From: Lachnospiraceae bacterium
Lineage (GTDB): Bacteria; Bacillota; Clostridia; Lachnospirales; Lachnospiraceae
NCBI GenBank assembly: GCA_015057455.1
Contig: SVEH01000012.1
Coordinates: 1 to 64,000 of the forward strand
Length of the DNA: 64,000 nt
Direction of reading: 5' to 3'
Part shown: piece after piece, positions 57,057-64,000 of the stretch
Layout of the letters: every line of letters begins with the position of its first letter
How positions within the stretch are numbered: the first letter of the stretch is position 1
Made by a program: the position numbers and the translations under genes
Notes under the pieces: generated by a model
Database searches by the model: none
What the model was told of the DNA's origin: nothing
What the model saw: only the letters and a program-made list of their open reading frames with translations

Positions 57057-57128
57057 AGCCAACAATAAAATATACTATACTTTAATAAACCACTTCAAAT
57101 TTAGTTATAGTATATTTCATTGTTGGCT
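57057..57128. terminator. Long inverted repeat between convergent genes
   Basis: 23-base arms (57057-57079 and 57106-57128) starting AGCCAACAAT; 22 of 23 bases complementary, with the one mismatch a G-U pair in minus-strand RNA. The loop is 26 bases. It lies between the transglutaminase-like gene and pilT, so it probably ends both transcripts. Confidence 0.7.
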
Positions 57129-57156
57129 CACTTTTATATAAGTTGTATATAATTTA

Positions 57157-58209
57157 TTAATTTCTAATCCTTTTAGCCATTAATTCTGGGTTTGTTGAAT
57201 AATTTATAGCATTTTCTTCATCTATGATTCCTTCTTTGTATAATCTCATTATGTCAGAATCCATTGTTTGCATATTTTCACTTGATTGAATAATAGTTTC
57301 AATTTGATGAGTTTTTTGCTCTCTAATCATTGTTCTAATTGCATTATTTACACGCATTATTTCAAACACTGGAATTAATTTTCCATCTTTTGTAGGAATT
57401 AATTGTTGCGATACAACAGCTTGTAAAACCATAGCTAACTGAACTCTTATTTGGTGATGCTGTGACGCTGGAAATACATCTATTATACGATCTATTGTAT
57501 TAGCTGCTCCTGTTGTATGTAACGTAGATAGTATAAACTCACCTGTTTCTGCTGCTGTCATTGCAACTTGCATTGTCTCATAATCTCTCATTTCACCAAG
57601 TAAAATAACATCTGGTGACTGTCTAAGTGCTGCCCTTAATGATTGAATATAATTCTTTGTATCTATATTTATTTCTCTTTGACTTATAATACATTGTTTA
57701 TGTCTATGTAAGAACTCTATAGGGTCCTCAATTGTTATTATATGGCCCTGTCTATTTTGATTTATTCTATCTATCATACATGTAAGTGTTGTTGATTTTC
57801 CTGAACCTGCCGCTCCTGTAATTAATACAATTCCTTTTTTAATATCAGCTAAATCCATAACACTTTCTGGTATATTCAAATCTCTATAATCAGGAATATC
57901 ATACATAACATTTCTTAAAACTGCAGCATAAGAACCTCTTTGCTTATATATATTAGTTCTAAATCTTCCTAATTTTGCAATTGAAAATGAAAAATCATAT
58001 TCAACATTATCCTCTAGATTATTAATATCATATCCTGCTATTTCAAATATTTGACTGATTAAATATCTTGTATCATTTGGAGTTAATTTCACATCATCTT
58101 TTCTATATATTTTTCCAGAAACTCTATATCCTATTGCGGCTCCTGATAATATAAATATGTCTGATGCTCCTTTATCTAATGCTTCTTTTAAAATTTCTAT
58201 TAATACCAT
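57157..58209 (-). CDS. pilT: PilT-family twitching/retraction ATPase
   Basis: 350 residues. GAAGSGKSTTLTCMI is Walker A; LLGEMRDYETMQVAMTAAET is the Walker B/Asp box; STLHTTGAANTIDRIIDVFP is the His box. AIRTMIRE near the C-terminus corresponds to the AIRNLIRE motif that distinguishes PilT from extension ATPases (PilB/GspE). It should power pilus retraction on the cytoplasmic face. It lies at the end of a set of pilin-like genes and pilC; no pilB is in the window. No strong ribosome site precedes the ATG (CGAGAAAAATT). Confidence 0.95.
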   Translation of the reverse strand: MVLIEILKEALDKGASDIFILSGAAIGYRVSGKIYRKDDVKLTPNDTRYLISQIFEIAGYDINNLEDNVEYDFSFSIAKLGRFRTNIYKQRGSYAAVLRNVMYDIPDYRDLNIPESVMDLADIKKGIVLITGAAGSGKSTTLTCMIDRINQNRQGHIITIEDPIEFLHRHKQCIISQREINIDTKNYIQSLRAALRQSPDVILLGEMRDYETMQVAMTAAETGEFILSTLHTTGAANTIDRIIDVFPASQHHQIRVQLAMVLQAVVSQQLIPTKDGKLIPVFEIMRVNNAIRTMIREQKTHQIETIIQSSENMQTMDSDIMRLYKEGIIDEENAINYSTNPELMAKRIRN

Positions 58210-58284
58210 AATTTTTCTCGAGACTTTAAAAAAATACTTTTACGTTATCTGTTTTTTCAAAGCCCATACCTCCTACATTATTAA

Positions 58285-58788
58285 TTAGTTCATCCATAAA
58301 TTTAGCATATTTTCTTCAATCTCTTCTGTTTTATTTACTAGCTGCCAACTTTTTATTGATAGTCTTTTTTCCCTATCTTCCTTAGTAACTGAAGGAAGTT
58401 TATTCTTTTCATTTGTATTTATTCCAAGTACAACACTTATAAATGAGTTGTTTTTTATTTTCACTTCATAACTAATTTCATTTTCACTATAATCTATCTG
58501 TATATCTCCTATGGTTTCTAGCATCATTTTTGCATTTACATCATTTACTTTTATTTTCTTCTTTGCTATTTCATATAATACAGAATCAATATGAGCCATC
58601 ATATCTACAGCTTTACTGTCTGCTTCCTGATATAAACTATTATATTCCGTCTTCTTATTTGTTATTTTGTAGTCTGTGTTTGTTACCATATAAGATAACA
58701 CTGATAATATTGTTAAACAAACTACTATAAATATTATTAATATAGATGTTGTTCCAATTCCTAGATTATACACTTTACTTTTCTTCAT
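58285..58788 (-). CDS. Pilus-associated membrane protein
   Basis: 167 residues. A hydrophobic N-terminal helix (GIGTTSILIIFIVVCLTILS, about 11-35) is followed by a helical and then beta-containing soluble domain. The layout, short basic start and one helix that could continue outward, is that of type IV pilin-like or PilX/GspK-like minor subunits, but no prepilin cleavage motif (G|xxxxE) is clear: TDYKIT rather than FTLIE. It overlaps the next upstream gene by 14 bases. AGGGT precedes the start. Confidence 0.65.
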   Translation of the reverse strand: MKKSKVYNLGIGTTSILIIFIVVCLTILSVLSYMVTNTDYKITNKKTEYNSLYQEADSKAVDMMAHIDSVLYEIAKKKIKVNDVNAKMMLETIGDIQIDYSENEISYEVKIKNNSFISVVLGINTNEKNKLPSVTKEDREKRLSIKSWQLVNKTEEIEENMLNLWMN

Positions 58789-59212
58789 ATCTTTTACCCT
58801 CTACTTTGTACACTTGTGTATCAAAATATAGATACTTAAGCTCTATACTTTTCACTATACCAGCCTCTGTTTTTTCTTTATTCTCTGTACAAACAATTGT
58901 GACAAAATTCTCTTTATTCTTTGTAAAATCTCTATTTAAAGAAACCACATATTTATTATCATAATGCTCTACCTTTGTTTTAGCTGGTAGTACCTTCTTT
59001 ATAGCTTCTTTGGCACTGCTTCCATTTTTATATAATGAAATAATAGAATTACTATTAATAATTGCATTATTTTTTATAGTATTCTCATTGTTTGTAGTTA
59101 TTGTAATAGCATGTACTCTAAAAATAATTACAGCCGCAATAGAAAAAAACAAAACTAATATTATCATTTCTATAAATACATTACTTATTTTAGATGTTGT
59201 TCTTTCTCTCAT
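58775..59212 (-). CDS. Pilin-like membrane protein
   Basis: 145 residues. A short cytoplasmic start (MRERTTSKISN), one transmembrane helix (VFIEMIILVLFFSIAAVIIF, with Glu near its start: FIEMIILV) and an extracytoplasmic domain. The Glu near the helix start recalls Glu5 of type IV pilins, though the Gly before it is missing. It overlaps its downstream neighbour, which implies translational coupling. Family not recognised with certainty. Confidence 0.62.
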   Translation of the reverse strand: MRERTTSKISNVFIEMIILVLFFSIAAVIIFRVHAITITTNNENTIKNNAIINSNSIISLYKNGSSAKEAIKKVLPAKTKVEHYDNKYVVSLNRDFTKNKENFVTIVCTENKEKTEAGIVKSIELKYLYFDTQVYKVEGKRYEEK

Positions 59213-59217
59213 ATATC

Positions 59218-59706
59218 CTATTCCTTATCACTTTTATTAATATTAACGTAACTGTTTATTACATCATCTTCATATGTTTTAATAGTCATTTTTATTATTT
59301 TATTATCCTTTTCTAATGACACCTTATTAACATCAAATACCTTCTGTCCTTTACTGTCATCAAATTTATCACTTATATTAGTTACATGCTCATATATTGC
59401 CTTATCTTTAACATATATATATGTTTTTAGATTACTTTCTTCATCTTCTAAAACTAATATATCTTGATTTTTATTTTTTATAACTTCTATATTTCCACCG
59501 TTAAAATTTCTTATTTTATTTGTATAATAACTTATTATTGTGCCTGTACTAAATGTATTATTTATTCCTACTTTAAGTTTGTTATAAAAATTCAATTCCA
59601 TAATAAGAATAACAAATGCTAGTCCAATAAAAGTTACAAATATACAAAAAATACTTATTAGGTTTATATATACGCTATTATCATTCTTTGTTCTAAATAC
59701 TTTCAC
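59218..59706 (-). CDS. Pilus-locus membrane protein (DUF4860-like)
   Basis: 162 residues. An N-terminal transmembrane helix (about 14-38) precedes a beta-rich extracytoplasmic domain (YTNKIRNFNGGNIEVIKNKN). The size and context fit the DUF4860 proteins found in pilus loci of Lachnospiraceae; this is from memory and unchecked. Start is probably GTG at 59706. Five bases separate it from the next gene. Confidence 0.6.
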   Translation of the reverse strand: MKVFRTKNDNSVYINLISIFCIFVTFIGLAFVILIMELNFYNKLKVGINNTFSTGTIISYYTNKIRNFNGGNIEVIKNKNQDILVLEDEESNLKTYIYVKDKAIYEHVTNISDKFDDSKGQKVFDVNKVSLEKDNKIIKMTIKTYEDDVINSYVNINKSDKE

Positions 59707-59729
59707 CCAATCACTCTTTCATAACTTAT

Positions 59730-60059
59730 TTACTTTATCTTAAATACCTTAATCTCAGGTGCTATATTAGATGCAAATATTTCATAATGCACTAAATATT
59801 TGTCTTCATCTATTTCTAGTCCATAATTCACTTTCAAATAATCCATATTGGCTGGATAGCTTCCTTCTGTTGCATAACATAAACTTACTGCTCTATTAAT
59901 AGAATTAGTTAACTCCGCTATTTCCTGTTCTTTACTCTCTATAGTTGCATTATTTATACTCAAAACAACCATTATTGTAATTGCAATGTAAATAGCTAAT
60001 GATGTTATTAACGGAAGATTTGCCCTTTTCTTATTCTTTTTTATCCATATATTTCTCAT
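59730..60059 (-). CDS. Pilin-like protein
   Basis: 109 residues from the ATG after GAGAGG. A basic start (IKKNKKRAN) and one transmembrane helix (about 15-37) precede a soluble part with CYATEGSYPANMDYLKVNYG, which resembles the C-terminal block of pseudopilins and competence pilins (ATEGSYP...L...YG...D). The classical prepilin peptidase site (GFTLIE-like) is absent: the helix starts ANLPLITSLAIY. It may be processed in another way or act as an assembly subunit. Confidence 0.65.
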   Translation of the reverse strand: MRNIWIKKNKKRANLPLITSLAIYIAITIMVVLSINNATIESKEQEIAELTNSINRAVSLCYATEGSYPANMDYLKVNYGLEIDEDKYLVHYEIFASNIAPEIKVFKIK

Positions 60060-60188
60060 ATATATCCTCTCATTCATCTCTATTACATATTTGTATTTAG
60101 TCTTGTATATATTTAATATTTAGTTTTATATGTTTACTTTACATTACTATTCATTGGCACTCTATATTAAACTATATTTCTTATCTAT

Positions 60189-61232
60189 TTATCCTATAGA
60201 GCTCATTATTCCCATTAGTGGTAACATAACAGATATTAATATAGCTCCTATTGTTACTGTAAGTATTGCAACTACTATTGGTTCAACTGAACCTATAATG
60301 CCATATAGACTATCCTTTAATTCATTGCTATACATATTGCTTATCTTTTCCCATGTTGTTTCATAAGCTCCTGTTTTATATGAAACCTTTAACATTTGAT
60401 TATGCATTCCATCAAATACTTTTTCCTCTGATAATGTTTCTGCAAAACCCTTATTATCTAATAATTTCTTATGACAATTCTCTATTTTTGCTTTAAATCT
60501 TTTACTATTAATTAATTCTCCTACATGTTCTAGTGCTTCTGTTGTATCAACACCACTTTTTATCATAACTGTCATTGCTCTACAAAATCTTGCTTGTGCG
60601 AGTTTTAAAGAAATTGCTTTTGTAGGTCCAAATGAATCTATAAATCTAAATATAATCTTCTTTCCTGATGTAGTTGATAACATTAATACTGCTACTAATG
60701 AAACAACTATTATTACTGCCAAGATAACTAATACTGTAATTCCTGTATTCATAGAATAACTCATTGTTTTCTTAAAAGTGTCTGTTGTATCCATATTTAA
60801 TCTATTAAATATATCCATAAATGTTGGTATTATCTTGGCAACTAATACAGCTACAACTAAAAACATCATCATTAAGAGTATAATAGGTTGAAATAACACT
60901 GATTTTATAGTTTTCCTTAAATCACTTTCATTTTCATAATACTCACTTAAATAAGCAAAAACTTCTTCTAAACGTCCTGTTATTTCTCCTATCTTAACCA
61001 TATTTGTCATATAGCCAGGAAAAACACCTGTATTTTTTAAAGCCTTATATAATGTTTGTTTATCTGCTATATCATCATATAAACTCTTTAATATTTCCTT
61101 TGCAGTAGTATTAGATGTATCTTCTAATAAAACCTCTAAACCTTCCTGAACCGATAATCCCGAGTTTAAAATTATATTCATTTGTGAACATATATAAGCT
61201 AATTCATCTACATTCAATGTTATTTTTTTCAT
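60189..61232 (-). CDS. pilC: PilC/GspF-type inner-membrane platform protein
   Basis: 347 residues. It has the two repeated GspF domains: LAYICSQMNIILNSGLSVQEGL and QARFCRAMTVMIKSGVDTTEAL, each with the conserved small-residue turn, and three transmembrane helices (about 120-145, 165-190, 320-345). It links the cytoplasmic ATPase to pilin insertion. It is the first gene of the pilus set. The N-terminal extension found in many PilC proteins is short here. Start at 61232 follows AAAGGA. Confidence 0.93.
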   Translation of the reverse strand: MKKITLNVDELAYICSQMNIILNSGLSVQEGLEVLLEDTSNTTAKEILKSLYDDIADKQTLYKALKNTGVFPGYMTNMVKIGEITGRLEEVFAYLSEYYENESDLRKTIKSVLFQPIILLMMMFLVVAVLVAKIIPTFMDIFNRLNMDTTDTFKKTMSYSMNTGITVLVILAVIIVVSLVAVLMLSTTSGKKIIFRFIDSFGPTKAISLKLAQARFCRAMTVMIKSGVDTTEALEHVGELINSKRFKAKIENCHKKLLDNKGFAETLSEEKVFDGMHNQMLKVSYKTGAYETTWEKISNMYSNELKDSLYGIIGSVEPIVVAILTVTIGAILISVMLPLMGIMSSIG

Positions 61233-61397
61233 CAAAATCCCATTCCTTTCACACTTTATCTTATCTTTTGCCTTTATATTTTCCTTATTTCCTAAAGTAT
61301 TTTCCTAATATTCAAAACAATTTTTCTTTTATTTCAACAGATTCTTCCAATACTCAAAAAGATTTTTCTTTTTAAGATTTCACTTATATTCCAAAAG

Positions 61398-61447
61398 GGC
61401 TGTGAAAAAACTTATACTTTTATCAAAATAAGATTTTTTTCACAGCC
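61398..61447 (-). terminator. Hairpin, GGCTGTGAA family (copy 2)
   Basis: 13-base stem GGCTGTGAAAAAA / TTTTTTCACAGCC extended by CTTAT / ATAAG after a small bulge. It lies 11 bases after the GltB domain-3 gene stop. The core is shared with the terminator at 48537-48558. Confidence 0.8.
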
Positions 61448-61457
61448 ACCCTTAATT

Positions 61458-62093
61458 TTAAAGAATTTTCTTTCTGCTTTGTACATTCCCCGCCTCTATT
61501 ACATAAAATGTACTATCAACTATATTTTTCATATCCTTATCAAATTTAGAACAATACTCTTGTATATATAATTTAATATTATCCATATCCTTTGTTGTTG
61601 CTTTTCTAACTTTTACATCACCTGCTATATTTTTAGGTGGCTTTTTAGTTCTTATATATATTTTTCCACCTTTTATTCCCTTAGCACATTCTGGACCAAC
61701 AGGTAGTTTATTCTCATATCCAAGACCTAAAACAATTATGGTTCCGCCCGATTGATTTTCTCCTAAAAATTTACCTGCTCTACCTCCAATAACTAATACT
61801 GGATTCTTATCTCTATAAGATTTCATAGATACACCAGCTCTTAGACCTGCATTATCTCTTATGAATATTTTTCCGCCTTTCATAGAATATCCAGCTGCAT
61901 CGCCTGTATTTCCATGTATTGTTATGCTTCCCTTTAACATTGTATCTCCTGTTGCTTCTTTTGCGTCACCATAAAGTACAATATCACTTCCATCTAAATA
62001 TGCTCCTAATGCATTACCTGGAGTTCCTTCTAAAATCATCTTCCCTTCAGTACTACCGCACCCAACATAACGTTCTCCAATACATACCTTCAT
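61458..62093 (-). CDS. Free-standing glutamate synthase domain-3 (GXGXG) protein
   Basis: 211 residues. The right-handed beta-helix of the GltB C-terminal domain is visible as successive G-x-x-x-G turns: GNALGAYLDGSDIVLYGDA, GNTGDAAGYSMKGGKIFI, GRAGKFLGENQSGGTIIVLG. A C-terminal extension of about 50 residues follows (MDNIKLYIQEYCSKFDKDM). In full glutamate synthase this domain is structural; as a single protein it occurs in split GltB systems (and, distantly, FwdC). It is divergent from glutamine synthetase III, which suggests a part in nitrogen assimilation. The other GltB parts are not in the window. Confidence 0.85.
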   Translation of the reverse strand: MKVCIGERYVGCGSTEGKMILEGTPGNALGAYLDGSDIVLYGDAKEATGDTMLKGSITIHGNTGDAAGYSMKGGKIFIRDNAGLRAGVSMKSYRDKNPVLVIGGRAGKFLGENQSGGTIIVLGLGYENKLPVGPECAKGIKGGKIYIRTKKPPKNIAGDVKVRKATTKDMDNIKLYIQEYCSKFDKDMKNIVDSTFYVIEAGNVQSRKKIL

Positions 62094-62439
62094 ACTCTCT
62101 AACTCCTTAATATTTCCTAGTCAACTATAACCTAAAAATCAATCTATTTAGCTTTTTATATTATAGTTGCTTCTATTAACTACATCCATTTCATTATTTA
62201 ACATTATTTTTTATCGTCATACACTATATTTTTTTTAGTACATTTAGACTATTTTTTTATCCATAGCAAGTATTTTTTATATTTTTATGATATATTACTT
62301 GACATTATTCAAATAATTTCATTAAATAATATACATATTTAAAGCATTTGCACATATGCTTATATATTAAATAAGATTAATACTATATTTTTATATGTCG
62401 ATAATTAAAATGCGACTTTTTATAGAAAGGATTGATTAT
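62094..62439. other. Divergent intergenic region between GltB domain-3 gene and glutamine synthetase
   Basis: AT-rich; no gene. It holds a plus-strand promoter (62299-62327). A weak stem GTCG/CGAC near 62397-62416 is followed by TTTTT about 20 bases before the glutamine synthetase start. I see no glutamine riboswitch or clear GlnR/TnrA-type inverted repeat. Confidence 0.5.
62299..62327 (+). promoter_or_regulatory. Candidate promoter of glutamine synthetase III gene
   Basis: TTGACA, 17-base spacer, TTAAAT. A perfect -35 with a fair -10, giving a leader of about 105 bases. Confidence 0.5.
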
Positions 62440-64000
62440 ATGAAATCTGTACCACAGATTTTTGGATGTCTTGTTTTTAATGATGAGGTTATGCGTCAAA
62501 AACTACCTAAGGACGTATTCAAATCTCTACAAAAGACAATTGCAGAAGGACGCGATTTAGATATTTCTGTTGCCAATGTTGTAGCTACAGCTATGAAAGA
62601 CTGGGCTATTGAACAAGGGGCAACTCACTATACACACTGGTTTCAACCACTTACAGGTATAACAGCAGAAAAGCACGATAGTTTTATTTCTCCAGTTGCA
62701 GGTGGAAGAATAATAATGGATTTCTCCGGAAAAGAGCTTATCAAAGGTGAACCTGATGCTTCTAGCTTCCCATCTGGTGGACTAAGAGCAACATTTGAGG
62801 CAAGAGGATATACCTCATGGGATCCAACTTCGTATGCCTTTATTAAGGATAGAACTTTATGTATTCCTACTGTATTTTGCTCATATAATGGAGAAGCATT
62901 AGATCAAAAAACACCACTACTTCGTTCTATGGAGCTAATTAGTGAACAATCACTTAGAATTTTAAAACTATTTGGTAATACTTCAGCTCACCGTGTTATT
63001 ACAACTGTAGGTGCTGAGCAAGAATATTTTCTTATAGATAAAGATACTTATTTAAAAAGAAACGACTTACTACTTACTGGTCGTACATTATTTGGCGCAC
63101 CTTCTCCAAAGGGGCAAGAACTTGAGGACCACTATTTTGGAACAATAAAGCCAAGAGTTTCTTCTTTTATGAAAGAATTAGATGAAGAACTATGGAAGCT
63201 TGGAATACTTGCTAAAACTGAACATAACGAAGCCGCTCCTGCACAACATGAGCTAGCTCCTATATTCAATTCTAGCAATAAAGCCTCTGACCACAATCAA
63301 TTAACTATGGAAATTATGAAAAAGGTTGCAGCAAAACACAACTTAGTGTGCCTTCTTCATGAAAAACCATTTGAAGGTATTAATGGTAGTGGTAAACATA
63401 ACAACTGGTCTCTATGTACCGACACTGGACTTAATTTATTTGATCCAGGTAAGACACCTAGTGAGAATGCGCAATTCTTATTATTCCTTGTTGCTGTTAT
63501 CAAAGCTATTGATGAACATCAAGACTTAATGAGAATTTCTGTTGCTAGTGCAGGTAATGACCACAGACTTGGTGGTGGAGAAGCTCCTCCTGCTATAATT
63601 TCAATTTATTTAGGTGACGAACTTACTTCTATTTTAGAAGCACTTGAACATGGTGAAGAATATAATGAAACTGAAACTGAACTTATGGAAATAGGCGTAC
63701 ACGTACTTCCTAACTTTCCAAAAGATACTACAGATAGAAATAGAACATCTCCATTTGCATTTACAGGTAATAAATTTGAGTTCCGTATGCTTGGTTCAAG
63801 TCAATCAATTTCTGAACCAAATACAGTACTTAATACAATCGTTGCACATGAATTAATGCAATTTGCAAATATTTTAGAGCAAGCTCCTAACTTTAACAAG
63901 GCACTTAAGAAACTAATCGCCAAAACAATTCGTGAGCATAAACGTATTATATTTAATGGTGATGGTTACTCAAAAGCTTGGGAAGATGAAGCCAAAGAAC
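62440..64000 (+). CDS. glnN: Glutamine synthetase type III (partial, cut by window end)
   Basis: The first 520 codons are present; family members have about 700 residues, so roughly a quarter lies outside. Clear GSIII features: [20 protein letters not shown] near the start, [16 protein letters not shown], and [15 protein letters not shown] with the catalytic Glu and His blocks. [14 protein letters not shown] and [18 protein letters not shown] follow. It makes glutamine from glutamate and ammonium with ATP. The start at 62440 follows GAAAGG. Together with GdhA it could assimilate ammonium. Confidence 0.97.
   Translation, partial: MKSVPQIFGCLVFNDEVMRQKLPKDVFKSLQKTIAEGRDLDISVANVVATAMKDWAIEQGATHYTHWFQPLTGITAEKHDSFISPVAGGRIIMDFSGKELIKGEPDASSFPSGGLRATFEARGYTSWDPTSYAFIKDRTLCIPTVFCSYNGEALDQKTPLLRSMELISEQSLRILKLFGNTSAHRVITTVGAEQEYFLIDKDTYLKRNDLLLTGRTLFGAPSPKGQELEDHYFGTIKPRVSSFMKELDEELWKLGILAKTEHNEAAPAQHELAPIFNSSNKASDHNQLTMEIMKKVAAKHNLVCLLHEKPFEGINGSGKHNNWSLCTDTGLNLFDPGKTPSENAQFLLFLVAVIKAIDEHQDLMRISVASAGNDHRLGGGEAPPAIISIYLGDELTSILEALEHGEEYNETETELMEIGVHVLPNFPKDTTDRNRTSPFAFTGNKFEFRMLGSSQSISEPNTVLNTIVAHELMQFANILEQAPNFNKALKKLIAKTIREHKRIIFNGDGYSKAWEDEAKE

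Noticed and set aside
62094..62439. Possible glutamine riboswitch before glutamine synthetase
   Set aside because: No conserved core is visible, and that riboswitch class is known from cyanobacteria and marine metagenomes rather than Clostridia.

Overview
This 64 kb window is AT-rich bacterial chromosome (intergenic DNA is mostly A/T, with many poly-A and poly-T tracts). The gene content fits a low-GC anaerobic Firmicute of class Clostridia, most likely Lachnospiraceae or a close relative. Pointers are NADP-type glutamate dehydrogenase, type III glutamine synthetase, a free-standing GltB domain-3 protein, a cobalamin-dependent MetH with its reactivation domain on a separate protein, an LtaS-like enzyme, an iscR-iscS-iscU-mnmA operon, and many proteins of families typical of gut Clostridia. 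The placement is inferred from gene content, not from a marker-gene search. I see no tRNA, rRNA, CRISPR array, insertion sequence, phage gene or plasmid gene.

Layout. 1-260: a GC-richer tail and two hairpins. 265-3.1k: zinc-ribbon protein and SPFH/SHOCT protein. 3.4-4.7k: gdhA. 5.1-15.3k: one long minus-strand polysaccharide operon, reading from high to low coordinate: initiating sugar-phosphate transferase, chain-length protein, CpsD-like ATPase with an altered P-loop, nucleotidyltransferase-like protein, DUF6625-like transferase, Alg14-like and Alg13-like subunits, two GT4 glycosyltransferases, a phosphopantetheinyl transferase and a small acidic membrane protein. 15.4-18.3k: metal-efflux operon (ArsR repressor, separate HMA metallochaperone, P1B-ATPase) with a clear promoter and operator. 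18.4-21k: secreted Ig-like protein and HtrA protease. 21.3-26.6k: folate operon (folC, folE, HD hydrolase, folP, folB-folK fusion, phosphoribosyltransferase). 26.8-31.4k, plus strand: CmpB-like membrane protein, metF, MetH-activation protein, metH. The folate operon makes the cofactor that MetF and MetH consume. 31.4-33.8k: LtaS-like protein. 33.9-39.7k: recG and the iscR-iscS-iscU-mnmA group. 39.9-42.6k: secreted subtilase. 42.8-46.6k: metA, ligA, rRNA pseudouridine synthase. 46.7-54.7k: membrane proteins, UDP-sugar epimerase, histone-H1-like protein, CheV, PH-domain protein, lipoprotein, two-component system. 55.1-57k, plus strand: unknown protein and secreted transglutaminase-like protein. 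57.2-61.2k: small type IV pilus locus with pilT and pilC. 61.5-64k: GltB domain-3 protein, divergent from glutamine synthetase III, which runs off the window.

Many minus-strand genes can be read from an ATG upstream of the true start because the Shine-Dalgarno sequence (GGAGG in a context such as ATGGAGG or GTGGAG) itself resembles coding sequence. I corrected starts wherever a ribosome-binding site decided the matter.

No cassette here is clearly a new defence or secretion system. The signals that stand out are families of near-identical hairpins placed after unrelated genes, including a three-copy element with a conserved single-stranded arm; a palindromic terminator that encodes the same C-terminus for two convergent proteins; two nearly identical promoters 36 kb apart; a CpsD-like protein lacking the P-loop lysine; an HD hydrolase placed at the missing step of folate synthesis; and a PilT-only pilus locus with non-canonical pilin-like proteins.
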